A DNA stretch of 64,000 bases from Tretioscincus oriximinensis. Its lineage: Eukaryota > Chordata > Lepidosauria > Squamata > Gymnophthalmidae. A model generated the notes under the pieces. The model saw nothing but the letters and a program-made list of their open reading frames with translations. It searched no databases and had not been told where the DNA came from. How positions within the stretch are numbered: the stretch's first letter is position 1; every line of letters starts with the position of its first letter. Below are positions 24,791 through 36,189 of this stretch, piece by piece. The stretch is from the NCBI GenBank assembly GCA_022410635.1, contig JAJVDF010000258.1:318779-382778 (forward strand), in the 5' to 3' direction. A program made the position numbers and the translations under genes.

Positions 24791-24830
24791 TCAACATCAT
24801 CATCATCATCACCACCACCACCATCATATT
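24791..24830. repeat. ATC/ACC trinucleotide microsatellite
   Basis: A run of CAT and CAC triplets, CATCATCATC then ACCACCACCACC. Confidence 0.9.
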
Positions 24831-25088
24831 TTGTTAGAGTAACTTCATAGGCCTATGCTCTGAGGCAGCTTTTCTTTCAAACTTTACAAAATGGAGGCTT
24901 CTAAATTGGATAATAAGCAGAGACTATTTACTCTGCAGTAAATATCTTTAGAGTGTGCGGAATGCTGGACATGCGTGGTTCCTTGGGGATGGACAGAAGG
25001 TAAAATTGCCTCCAAAGTGCAAGAAATAGAATGTGGGGATTGGTCTAACATCAGTAATCATCTATGTATTTTTTTATTCCATATAATA

Positions 25089-25170
25089 TATACTGCTCAA
25101 AACTATTAAGGGAACACTTTAACATAACAGTGTATGCTAAAGTGTTCCCTTAATTGTTTTGAGCAGTATA
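25089..25170. mobile_element. Foldback/MITE-type element with TATACTGCTCAAAA ends
   Basis: The left arm 25089-25121 (TATACTGCTCAAAACTATTA, then AGGGAACACTTTA) pairs with 25138-25170 with a single mismatch over 33 bp, and the loop is 16 bases. Ends of this type belong to Tc1/mariner-like elements that duplicate TA on insertion, and TA flanks both ends here. Nothing but the two ends remains. Confidence 0.82.
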
Positions 25171-26638
25171 TTTTCAGGACCTTCTGTTATAAATGAAAGT
25201 CTTTGTCAGGTAAAAGGTATCAAATCAAGAAGTCTTTCATGTGTGTGCAGGGAATTGTTGCATGCAATCTTGATGTAGATTCCTCCTGGGCCAGCTTCAC
25301 AACAGTGAAATGACACTTCTCTTTTGTCTGCAAAGGTGAAGATAAATGCAAGTCTACCTGTATAAGACAGCTTCCATTAATCCAGATCTCTCTTCTTTAT
25401 CTTGGCTTGCTGTAGTTTGATTTTGCACGCTTGAGGAAGCCTTCAATGTAATAAAAATAAAAGATAAAAACTCTCACCACATACACAGAAGGCTACCTTT
25501 TATATACAGTATGTTACAGTGAGACAAGATATGTTTAGAATACTAGATACTTTTAACATGAAGGTGAAAAAAATGTTCAGGGTATTTCTACACTTATTGC
25601 TATTACTGAGCTAGAGAAGGATTATGGACTTTCCTTCTTCATGATAGTCAGCTTTAAGGAGCTCCACTAGAATGCAGATCTGCTGGACTAACTTATGGGA
25701 AACTGGATAATTGAAGCGTGTAAAAGTCATGCCTCTCTGGACTTGGTCATACATATGCTTCTATACCATATTCAATATTGAAGAACTGGTTTCCAGTTCA
25801 ATTTTCTCTCTCTCTCTCCTGGTAATCAATCCAGTTCTTCAGGATTGAAGATGGTTGAAAAGTTTGTCTGTGACAAGACCTTATAATTCAGTTTACTATG
25901 GAAGAACCATTTGAATGTCACAGCAAAGCACACTTCTGAAATTCCTCACTCCCTAGGATCCTTTGATCCTGGCCATGAGAAGATTTGGAGGACAGCAACA
26001 AAGCTTGCACAAGCTTGGGTGCTGGTACTGGTGTTAGACTGCAACAGCCATCCCAATATGGCAAGCTATGTTCTAGTCCACAGCAATCCAATCCAGCTTG
26101 GAGTGGATTGCTTGATTTGGACTACAGAGGACCAGGTCACGGTAGGTAAGTGCCAAAATGCTCTTAATGTAGTACTGCATGCATATGAACAATTAATTTA
26201 TATTGTTCAATTTATATTGTAACTATATAAGATAGTTTGCATGCAGATAGAGCTTGAAGGGCTTTAGCAGATGAAACCGAGAAACTTAATTTTGTATAAC
26301 ATCCATTATAGTTCATGAAAAATAGTTGTTTGTGTAGGTTTCTTAATTTTTATTGTGTTTATATGAGAAATGATGCATGTATTATGACCACAATTCATTT
26401 ATATTTATATGAAACATAATCAATTAATTAGTAATAGTAATGTTAGTAGTAGTAGTAACAACAACAATAACAATGGAATGTGTTGTGAAACAGTATTACA
26501 TTTATTCACTCATTAGGATTTTTATGTTAAAGCTAAACTATTGGGTCGAATTATAATGTATTTCAAACTACTGTAAGATATTTTTGGGGAGCATATTTGC
26601 TGTAAATTGTCCAACATACCCTTTTTCCTCCTAAGCAG

Positions 26639-26827
26639 TATTTGGAGGCCCCTGACCAAAGGCTACTTGCTACTTCACCAGCGGATTCAGAAGTAGATCT
26701 GGAAAGTTACCAAACTGCGTTAGAAGAAGTGCTATCTTGGCTTCTCTCTACAGAAGATTCACTGCAAGCACAAGGAGATATATCCCCTGACGTAGAGGAA
26801 GTTAAAGAGCAGTTTCATACCCATGAG
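26639..26827 (+). CDS. DMD: DMD exon 10: end of hinge 1, start of spectrin repeat R1
   Basis: 189 bp, 63 codons, in phase at both ends, between CTCCTAAGCAG and GTATGT; the length equals the human exon. The first 18 residues (YLEAPDQRLLATSPADSEV) are the variable end of hinge 1. From DLESYQTALEEVLSWLLSTE onward comes the first helix of R1, with the Trp of the triple-helix spectrin fold, then DSLQAQGDIS and EEVKEQFHTHE, which are near-identical to mammalian dystrophin. R1 helps stabilise actin binding by the N-terminal domain. The next exon is only 296 bp away. Confidence 0.97.
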
Positions 26828-27123
26828 GTATGTGTAAATAGAACGCATTGAAAGGTCAACAGAAACATTTTACCATCTGCTAAAATCCATTTCTTTGTAG
26901 TGTGATAAAGTCGAGATTTTGAAATTGATTAGTGTTTCAGGGAATCTATTTGTTTTGAATCAAACACTTATGATACTTAGCACTTTGTTGCCAAATGCTT
27001 GAATTAAACATTTTTTATAAAAAAAGTAGGAAATAAAATATTTTAATTAATAAACGTTAGAACATTCAGTAAAATCTGATATTTAATCTCTGGTGGTAAA
27101 TTTTGTTCAAATTATTTTTATAG
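26828..27123 (+). other. DMD: DMD intron 10
   Basis: Short 296-bp GT-AG intron, AT-rich, with no repeat recognised. The acceptor is TTATTTTTATAG. Confidence 0.93.
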
Positions 27124-27305
27124 GGGTTTATGATGGAGTTAACAGCTCATCAGGGTCGTGTCGGTGATGTTTTGCAAGTAGGAAGCCAACTGTTGTCATA
27201 TGGGAAGCTTTCAGAAGATGAAGAAAATGAAATTCAAGAACAAATGAACCTCCTTAATTCACGGTGGGAAAATCTCAGGGTCACAAGTATGGAAAAACAA
27301 AGCAA
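27124..27305 (+). CDS. DMD: DMD exon 11: second half of spectrin repeat R1
   Basis: 182 bp, the human length; 60 codons plus two bases of an Asn codon completed by exon 12. The translation runs [20 protein letters not shown], then [20 protein letters not shown], then [13 protein letters not shown] and MEKQS. This supplies helices 2 and 3 of R1, including the conserved Trp of helix 3 (NSRWE). The donor is GTGAGT, near consensus. No stop or frameshift. Confidence 0.97.
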
Positions 27306-28879
27306 GTGAGTAAATTCAGATTTGGACAAATGGTTTTGGAGCTGATGCCAATATTGCTGTAATTATGTATTTCTGTATTTATTTATCTATGCTTATATTT
27401 ATACATACCCCATCCTACACCTGGAGGATTCAGAGGCCTTGTCCTCACTGAGCATATTCTGGGCTATATCTCAGAATAGAAGCCTGCCATCCACATGCTA
27501 GTGGTGCCTGCCATGGCCAAGCTGTGTAAGAGACCAGAATAAGGCCCAGTGGGGAACAGGGCCACAGTAGTTAACAATAAAAAACAAGAGTATAAAATTG
27601 ACATTTTAAAATATTTCTGAATTTCTGTATTCCTCATAGAAATCATGTTCTTGAGCACAAAGATCCCTGTTTGCTGCACCTGCTACAGCTCTGTTGTTTA
27701 AAAAGGAAGAGTAACTTTTCCTGTATTTTGTACCTTCAGGCTTGGGGAAAGTTGCAAAATGCTAGATGTACTGATCAATGGCAGTAGACCAATTTCCATA
27801 GCTCCTCCAAGTCACTAAAGAAAAAATCTGATTCTTCATCAAACTGTTTTCTTAGTTTTCAAAGAACAATGATCCTGTTTTTCTTCTTTTTTCTGCTGAC
27901 AATTTTCTTGCAGGTCTACTGCAGGAACCAGTGTTTTCTGGTAATACGTCAAATTAATCAAAACACTGCAGAACTGAAACGAGACTCATCCAAGTCTTCA
28001 AATATCCCAGAAATTGATTAGACTTGTCTTTGGTTGGATTCAATTGCAATGTTTACTGTAACATAGCATACTATAGCAGAATACAATGCAATAAGCTCCC
28101 GTTCAAGGCTTCAAACTGCTAGAGAATTTATAGCATAATTATCCTTCATGGTAGNGAGAGATTAATTGAGTCCTCATGAGAGCAGTGAATTAGACATGCA
28201 TTTGTTGGTTTATTGTTAAGACCATCTGCATTTGAGGACAGTAATGACTGATTGCATTATTTGAGACAAATATACTGCTTTCTGTTTTACTTCTAAAACT
28301 ACAATTTTCTGATCTTAAAATATAATTTAGTATAATCACATCCTTGGGTCTGAATATAGTCTGTATTACTGTATAGTAACTGCAGTTTGTGTCTTCATTA
28401 TGTAGCAAAGAAATTTTCTTCATTTGTTTGTGGATCAGTTATTCAGGTTAACTAGTAGCCTTGCTTCTGCACAGTTGCCCAGCTGAAAGGATCCAACAGC
28501 TGCTGTTAGTATTTTGCAGCTGCATTAGATGGAACATACACTGGATTAACTGGCCCCAAATGGCCATCTAGTGNACTCTTGGTGGATTTTTTTAAAAAGT
28601 CCACATGATTGTGAATACTGGCCTATGCAAGTTCAGTACTCTGGCTTAGCAGAGAAGACATGATCCCTTGGAGCCTCTGAATGCAGAGATTGTCTCTGAG
28701 ATCTGCATAATCTTTGTAACCAGCAGTAATAGACTGGGAACAACTTTCAAATACTGACAACTTGTTCTGTGGGACAAGTGGACAAAATTCATTTGCAGAC
28801 CATCCCAACTTAAATCAGTCCTACTGGTGCAGGCCAATAAAGTAAGTGTACATGGTGGGCTTATCTAATTTGTGATGGC

Positions 28880-29450
28880 ATGGATGTAATGAAAGGGGAA
28901 CGTACAATCACTTGTGTTATAAATGGGAGGAAATAAGGAGCTTCTGGGAAATGATAGTAAATCAAGTAAATGCAAACATAAACATTAGCCGAGGGATCAT
29001 TATATTCAGCNCCAAGACCCAAATGTATCACAAGAGTGTGTTCGGCACAAATGAGACCAGCAAGAGGATGGAAGGACAAATTCAAGTGGAACATAACATG
29101 AAATCCACCATGATTATATGATGGATTTCATGCTTTTTTATTATATTAGGGAAAAGAGAAAATGCGTGATGAGGCTGCTCACAGTACAAAATTGGACAGT
29201 AGAATGGAACAAGCTCATTGTATGGGGAATTTTCAGGAATAAGAGTGGATGGCTAACGCGTACTATCCTCAAGATCTTGGATCAGAAAAATGTGATTTAC
29301 ATTTGTGTGATTAATTTGATGTCCCATTTTAACATCTGAGTGTGCTGGGGGGGAGGGAGGATTACATGTTAATGTCTTTTGTGAGATACATTTTAAGTTA
29401 AATGCTATATTATATATTTAAAAAAAATAATAAAATAATAAAAAGTAGGT
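28880..29450 (+). mobile_element. L1 LINE 3' end, decayed
   Basis: The + strand frame reads LCYKWEEIRSFWEMI, which resembles the L1 C-terminal motif in the copy at 525-1930 (LLWECPIIRSFWNSI). Broken frames follow, then a G-rich stretch and an A-rich tail near 29420-29445. Many stops show that it is old. Confidence 0.62.
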
Positions 29451-30390
29451 GCAAAAATAGCCAGAAGCATTTCAAATGAGACGTTATTCTCATTGGATAC
29501 CAATTAAGCAAGCCATGAATTAATCATCCTCAATGAAATTACCATCGCTATTTTGTTAGTAGTGTCAGAGGACAGAATATTAAAAACTTCTTTATGCAGC
29601 AGCATCTCACAGTTTCAAAAAGCATTTTTCATCTTTAGTTAGGGATGGATGTGCTTGTTCATACTAACAAGAGATTGAGTTGCTGTTTCCTCTCAAACCT
29701 TTTAAAGTTACTTACTATGCTTTGATATGTTTCAGGTTTTCTTTCTTTTCTAACTAGATTCCAAAAGTTTCAGAACAGTGTCTGTAGACTAGTACAAGGT
29801 AATTTGAACATACTACAAGTATTGATTGTTCTTCTCCAGAACATTAGTCAGAGTGTGATAATTCCGTTGCTAGAACCATATTCTTCCATTCTCTATCTCC
29901 AGGCTATTCCATTACTCACAACTAAAGGCAGAACATAAAGGCAACGATCTTCTACCAATTTCATGTTAAAACCACCTAAGCTAAGAGCCATCATCGTTAA
30001 TTATACTCTGATGGGATCTTCTTTTTTGCCTATCCCATTATATTTTATCAATTCACATTCTTGTGATAGAGATGGAGCAATAAAGGTGTAGAAAATTATC
30101 ATTCCCATACTACTTATGGTAATTTTAGGACTGTTTTTATTAGGCCAAAATGGCATAATTAAAAAGCTAACTATAATCTGCTCAGGCTAACGCAACAAAG
30201 ATCATTATTGTTGTGATTAACTCTTCATCTTTTAAGGACTAAAAGAGGAAATTTCAACAGATGTTANAAGCATTACAAGCTGTCCCTGCTACAATTTTCT
30301 CTTTTAGCCATTAAAGCTGTAGCTCCCTGTCTTGTTTTCTATGGCAAGCCTCTACGCAGTCTGTTATTTCTTAGACTGTTTTTATATTTA

Positions 30391-30535
30391 CTTCGAGACT
30401 AACAGAAGAAAGGTAGGTGGTATGGGTTTTTGTAGACATGTCTACTTCTTCAGATGCTCCTGTTAATCTCCAAGTGCTACAAGCCTCCTTGTTGGACTTT
30501 CTACTAAGACTAACACAGCTATTTTTTTCTGAAAT
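30391..30535 (-). mobile_element. Penelope-related foldback repeat, copy A
   Basis: Two arms (GAGACTAACAG...AAAGGTAGGTGG and the AGCATCTG...CCAAGTGCTACAAGCC side) flank the palindromic core GTAGACATGTCTAC at 30432-30445. The end ACTAACACAGCTATTTTTTT matches the ends of copies at 45641 and 60976. On the minus strand the motif CTGAAGA (30453-30447) precedes the core stem, while the GAAA expected after it is AAAA. See the entry at 62671 for the link to Penelope. Confidence 0.72.
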
Positions 30536-31220
30536 TGACTGTCTTTATATTTTATTGATCTTTTTTTNNNGGGGGGGAGGGGGGAGAGTAAAACGATTAA
30601 CTAAAATTAAAATAATGTTATTGTTCCACATGCTTTCTAGTTGTGACTATTTTCATTTTGTAATATAGGGAAGACAAAAACTTTTATTTTTGAGGTCATG
30701 ATCAGATAGGCAGGAAATGATATTGAAACGCTGATAAAATGAAAACATCTTCTGATGTTTGTCATGCTGGCCAGTCTTTCCACCAGTACTGGTATATTCT
30801 ATGTGGTACTTTCACATTAATGGGGCTTGGTTTCCTGCCATCGATATGGCTGAATACCTTATCGCTGTAAACATGTAGGTGGTTGCAAGTTAGAGGACTA
30901 TTGTAGTATTCAGAGATGGGAAAATGTTGTAGTTTCTCACCCTGCTTCATTCTTTGGCTTTTCCCCAATTATTACTCTGAGATGTCCTCATCAGTCTTAG
31001 AGGACAACTACTACTGCCCTATCTCCATTTCCAATCGCAATCCAGCCTCATAATGATCACGTCTGCATCTTCATTGTATTTGCTGGCAGATAGGGTATAA
31101 TCAGTGAGNGCAAAACATTTTCTCAAGCTTTTCTTTCACCACTTGGAAAATGTTTTAATCAGCCTAATCGCAAAATGCCACAAACTAATATTAAAGCTTT
31201 TAAAATGATCATACATACAT

Positions 31221-31345
31221 AAGTACATACATATTATTTTATTTATTTATTATTTTTTTGTACTTGTATCCCAACCTATACCCAAAGGTCTCAGGGCAGC
31301 CAACCATTGGGTGGCGCCCATAGCTTTTGTTTCTTACATATATTT
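31221..31345 (-). mobile_element. tRNA-type SINE 3' tail
   Basis: ATTTATTTATTAT, then GTACTTGTATCCCAACCTAT and CCAAAGGTCTCAGGGCAGCC, match the 3' half of the SINE at 49123-49380 in the same orientation. The tRNA head is missing. Confidence 0.78.
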
Positions 31346-31414
31346 AAATTATTATTAAATATCTCACAGCATGCTTTGGTGATGTGAGAGTTGCGGGTGA
31401 GCGTTGTGACTGAG

Positions 31415-31735
31415 CACAGATAGCTCAATCACTAAGGAATCCGTCTCTCATCTGGGAGATCAGGTTTTGAAGACCTGTGTCGGATGTGGGGGTGGGTGAG
31501 CAGCTCTAACCAACCCAACTACTCGATAGCATGAATTGCAAGAAATTGCAACTGACTGCAAATAGATACATGGGAACCATGTAAGTCTTCAGGCAAAAAT
31601 TCCCTTGTAATCCGCTTTGAGTCCCTTTGAAAGGTGAAAAAAGCAGGGTATAAGAGCCCAGTTCTTCTTCTTCCTCCTCCTCTTCTTCCTCTTCCTCTTC
31701 TTCTTCTTCTTCCTCTTCCTCCTCCTCTTCCTGGT
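31415..31735 (+). mobile_element. tRNA-derived SINE, copy 2, with CTT tail
   Basis: Aligns with copy 1 at 9506: AGCTCAATCACTAAGGAATC for the A-box region, CATCTGGGAGATCAGGTTTT across the B-box region, and AAAGCAGGGTATAAGAGCCC before the tail. The tail has expanded into about 70 bases of CTT/CCT repeat (31664-31733). Confidence 0.76.
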
Positions 31736-31739
31736 AGGG

Positions 31740-32400
31740 GACAATGGCACGCCGTCCAGATGATCAGGACCCCAGAATCAGGCCATAAACATTTGTGCCA
31801 CTGNAGGAGAGTGCAGAGGAGACAGTGCTGAATGGTGCATATTCAAGCATGTGGTATGCCTCCCTCACTGCTGTTGCTGCAAGTTGGCAAATACCCTCCC
31901 TTCCCTCATCATAGCAATGTGTGGTGGTTGCGCATCTTGGCTGGCCATTGGGGATAGTTAATAACTGCGTGGGCAGTTTTCCCCTAGCTAGCCCATATTT
32001 GGTGGAGGGCCCCCTTAAGGGGTTCACTGACACGTGCCTGCCCTTGGGGAGGGGTAGGAAGCCTAATGTGACCTTGAGTTAGAGATTGGGTGACTCAACA
32101 TAGGCTGCTGACTTGAGAGCCCCAGTAAAACCTCCTTGATCCTCAGGTGGTCTGCCTCAAGCATGGACTGGGCAGAGCTCACAGAGGTGCCAACTGGTGG
32201 CTGCATTAAGTATGGGCTGGGCAGAGTTGGACATATGGTATCCATCCTGTGCTGGGTGGGCTGGCTGAGGCTCACAGGACTTAGGTGTGGCTTAAGTTCC
32301 TGGGTCCAGCCCGGTAAGCAGGCTGTGCGAGACTGTCAGCCAGATGTGCTTCCTGACACACTCCTACTGCCATGGCCTTTATTCCTCCAATTCACAATGC
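31740..32400 (+). mobile_element. GC-rich LTR-like repeat, copy 1
   Basis: A GC-rich block in an AT-rich intron. Parts of it align with the reverse complement of 34431-35428: GAGGGC, then CTTAAGGGGTTC, CTTGAGAGCCCCA, TTGATCCTCA and GGGCTGGGC in the same order. It is diverged, has no coding capacity, and its ends are not defined. Two scattered copies of a non-coding, GC-rich, promoter-containing unit fit solo LTRs, but this is inference. Confidence 0.5.
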
Positions 32401-34317
32401 AGTTCACCATGATCAATTAAGTGTATCTGCTAATGCATATGTTTATAACATATATAAATTTGACTATCTTCAAGTATGGTAATATCTCAAGTATTATGTA
32501 CTTAAAAGTATTATGTACTTAGTCCTTTTAATAATTGGTGAAAGATTGTTTGGTTTGTGTCCATGTCAGTGACGCCATTGTCCGCAAATGACATATTGTA
32601 CAATTCTTAAGAATAAAGCCATTTGCTTAAGAGAAATAAATGTATAATAGTTATAATGAGCCTTTATATAAAGAAAAGAATAATGAACACTACATTTGTC
32701 TCATAAAATACTGATCTATCTTATTTAAATTGTGTTCTAATTATAGCATTGGCATATAGTACCTTGCATAACAAATTTGTTCCCATGCCGTTTGCTTTTG
32801 GGATAAGTTTACAAGAAAAAGTAAATAGCAACATTTCATTGTAGCCAAATATGAGGCACAATAAAGCTGTATAATTGCAATATAGGGAATTCATATTAGT
32901 TCCTGAGTTACTAGGACCATCTGTTCTCTTAAGCAATGTGAAAACATTGTGATGAGTTGATATATTTTCTCCTTCAAATGATACTTTATATTTTGATACT
33001 TTACAGCCTGTTTGATATTTTGACAAATAATTTTAACTAATATTTAGTAAAAGCAACTGAATTCCAAACACACAATCATGAAATATAACTATCATGAAGC
33101 AACGATGGACTACCATGAACAAAATTTACTAAATACTAGCTTGTAAAAATGTTACTATAGTAATTGTACCTGCAAATGTATATAGTATTTAAAGCATGTT
33201 TGGCATCACTAATGCCAAATGTGCATCTCCTCCTTAGCTTCTCTGATATACAATTAGATTCAAATGTGCAAGTGAAATTACATTACTTGGGAGTAACGGC
33301 CCACATATTAAAAAAAATAATAGAGTCAATAAAGGAATGAAAACTTAAAATTTATATTCACAATATTACTCTAAAACAGAAAAGTTAGAACTTGTAATAG
33401 ATAATTTTCAGCAAGTTTGAAAAGCCTGTATAATAATTCCCATGGAACAACTGAGCTTAAATATCCGAATTTTAGAATTCCTTATGAGATAACTCAGACA
33501 GTTAAAAGAGCGAAAGAGCAAGAGTAGTGCATGAACGTCTGTATTAGAATAATAATTGATGCCTCAGATTTGGTCCAAGAATCTGTATAGGTTGACACAG
33601 GTTGTCAGTATGGCGTTGTATTTTATAAGAAATTGGATAAGAATTACAAAATTTTTAAGATTCAATTTTAAAAATGTAGAAAATTTAAAAGAAATATTTG
33701 AACATTAACATATATGAATATATATGAATAAAAGCATATTCGTATTGAGACAACTTATGCTAATTCTATTAGGATAAAAGCAGTCCAAGCCAAGGACAAC
33801 AAAGATTTTCTGTGGTTCTAACAGACATTCAACTACTGTGCAACATTCCATGTATGTTCTTCATTTGATTGTACTGGACTTGTCTGAATGGTCACAATTC
33901 CCCCCTCTCCCCCACCCCAATACATGGCCAGCAACTGGAAGAATACTGAATATATTTCCTCCCTCTCCTTAAATGTAATTGATTTACTGCATAGTATTTT
34001 ATTCTGTAAACTACTGTATGTGGAAAGCCAGGGCAAAGATTTAATTTGGAAAAACTGAAAATCCTCCAGTCAGGCTTTATATTCTCATGGGTTTTAGAGA
34101 ATAGTTCAATATTCTAGCTTGCCACTATTTTATTAATTTACTTGAGAGATAGTTGGAAGATATTTTTGATATTTTAAAAATTTTATCTTTTACATATAAC
34201 ACTTTGTGACTTGGGAGAATAGTATTGTATATATAGTACACTGGAGAGAGACAGCAGTTCATAATCTTTTGTGCTTCATTATTTTTGACCCAGTTTTTTA
34301 ATATTTGCAAGGGAGGT

Positions 34318-35617
34318 CCTTCTGGTTATACCACCCCTCTTAACAGCAAATGGAGTGGGAACCCAGGGCAGGGCCAATCCCAGTGGTTGTCCCCAGTCTT
34401 TGGAATAGTCTCCCCCTTGAGGTGTGTCAGTTGCAGCAGATNGCTACCAGGAAAGAGACACAGACAAGGTTTTAAGGAACAAAAATATTTATTAAACAAT
34501 GGAAACCCGTAACAATANGTGGAACCCAATACAAACTAATTAAAGTGAATCAAGTGCGCCAGAACATTGAAATGCATAACATAACAATAACATAATTAAA
34601 CCCAGAGTGGAGAAGATTAGGTCATAGCATAAAGGAGGAGTGAAGCAGGTGCAGCATCTTGATTGACTTAGGGTCAGCCACCTGGCCTGACCTAGCATGT
34701 GGGTCACACCCCATGGAGTAGTCCCCCTGACTAACTGCCCTGATGACAAGGCCAGCCCCTTCCATTTTGTTAATTCAGGACCTGGATAGACACCTTCTGC
34801 CCATGCCCTGTGGCGTGAGTCCATGGCTGCCCACTCACCTGGTGGGCCCAGCCCATAGCAGTCTGGCCATCCTGAGCCCTCAACAGCCAATCACTGGTCC
34901 ACCCTCTGTGGACAATGCTCAGACCCCTAGCCTGAGGCGGCACAACACCAATGAGGATCAATGAGTTGGAATGGGGCTCTCAAGGAACTATCCTGTGTAT
35001 AGCCCCCCCAGTGACTTCTAAGTTGTGTTCAGTCACACCCATCCCCAAAGATAGGCAACACAACTCCAGAACCCCTTTAAGTGAGCCCTCAAACTATGGG
35101 GTAGTCATGGGGATACCAGCCTCCAGGCATTTTTGACCCCCCTTGGCTGACCAAGATGCATGAACTGCCCAACAGCCATGACTTGAAATTGTGAGGGAAG
35201 GGAGGAAGAAGCATTGCTGGTCAAAGAGGATGAAGCTGGGCCGGGAAGGCCTTTTTATAGGTCGCCTTGCACCTGGAAGTCATCATGTCTCGCTGCACTG
35301 AAGAGCAGCGAGCCGCGAGGACTGGCGACTAGAGCATCCCTCAAAAGGACGCTGCAGCGGTGCGAGAGGACCCATCTCTCCAGGTCACCGCCACCACAAA
35401 CTGGGTGCTCAGGGGACCAGCCCCCAGTAAGCATCCTTTATTATTGTTTGAAGATGCACCTCTTTCACATGGCCTTTGGCTGAAGAAATGTCATTTTTTC
35501 CCACTCTTAAATACTGTTTTATACTNTTTTTAATTTGTCAATTTTGTATTGTCTTTTTATTGTCTGCCCTGAGATCTTTGGGTGTAGGGGGGTATGAGAA
35601 TAAATAAATAAATAATT
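34318..35617 (+). mobile_element. L2/CR1-like LINE 3' end, copy 2, split by an insertion
   Basis: 34318-34430 matches 12401-12480 (TACCACCCCTCTTAACAGCA, GGAATAGTCTCCCCCTTGAG). 35429-35617 matches the rest (CATGGCCTTTGGCTGAAGAA, T-rich 3' UTR, GAGATCTTTGGGTGTAGGGG and AATAAATAAATAA). The two parts are one element separated by the 1-kb insertion at 34431-35428. Confidence 0.75.
34431..35428 (-). mobile_element. LTR-like insertion, copy 2
   Basis: A 998-bp GC-rich block that interrupts a LINE end. On the minus strand it has a TATA box (CTATAAAAAG, 35260-35251) and an AATAAA signal (35-base distance from its far end, at 34493-34488) followed by a GT-rich stretch, which are the parts of an LTR. 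TATA and AATAAA are about 770 bases apart, unusually far. No coding frame fits a retroviral or gypsy protein, so this would be a solo LTR. I could not settle the target duplication. A non-LTR origin is possible. Confidence 0.55.
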
Positions 35618-35729
35618 TATAAATTGTTCAAATTTGATTGTATTTTGTATTAACTTTATATGTAATTTATATTATATTATTATTTTGTAATATTTGTATT
35701 TTTATTATTTCTTTGATTAATCATAATTG

Positions 35730-35784
35730 TAGTAGTAATAGTAGTAGTAGTAGTAGAAGTAGTAGTAGTAATAGTAGTAGTAGT
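35730..35784. repeat. TAG/AGT trinucleotide microsatellite
   Basis: A run of AGT triplets with a few interruptions (AGTAGTAATAGTAGTAGTAG). Confidence 0.92.
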
Positions 35785-36189
35785 GATTTTCCCTAGGATA
35801 CGAAGTATATAATTTATACTGTGTTATCTTTAAATAGGCTAAAAGAGATAAATGCAGTTGTGTATCTTGATTGTGTGAAAACTATAGGCCTGGATCCTCA
35901 CATCAGTGTTTTTCTGGATTATGACCATAATTTGTAAGATCTCCAAGCCAAGCACAGTACTGTTTTCATGATCTGCAAAGTGGCAGCATTGTAAGAGGAC
36001 TAAAATATAGCAAGAATTTTATTCTGATCATAAATTGCTGATATTCATTTGTGCTAAATACATGCCTTGCCTTCTTTGACTTTAGAGAAGCATGGGCTTT
36101 CCCACTGCTATCAAGACATCTTGCAGTCAATAAAAAAGTGCATATTCTACATGGGTTCTTGAATATATATTATTTATGTATATTCAGAT

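Larger units (their letters stand above)
16048..26638 (+). other. DMD: DMD intron 9
   Basis: 10.6-kb intron. Contents: a cluster of short inverted repeats (16369-16620), a LINE/SINE tail (16680-16800), a 12-bp inverted repeat (16923-16934 with 16982-16993), a 2.9-kb CR1 on the minus strand with a second CR1 inside (18345-21243), a hAT element with a CR1 inside (22439-23131), an ATC/ACC microsatellite (24791-24830) and a foldback element (25089-25170). I see nothing nameable in 17000-18340, 21250-22430, 23140-24780 or 25180-26638. An unidentified frame occurs on the minus strand at 24141-23893. The acceptor is CTCCTAAGCAG. Confidence 0.92.

Noticed and set aside
24781..24840. Possible CRISPR-like or coding repeat of CAT/CAC units
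   Set aside because: Simple trinucleotide microsatellite without spacers in a vertebrate intron.
31634..31831. Leucine/proline-rich + strand frame resembling a signal peptide
   Set aside because: It is the translation of the CTT/CCT microsatellite tail of a SINE.
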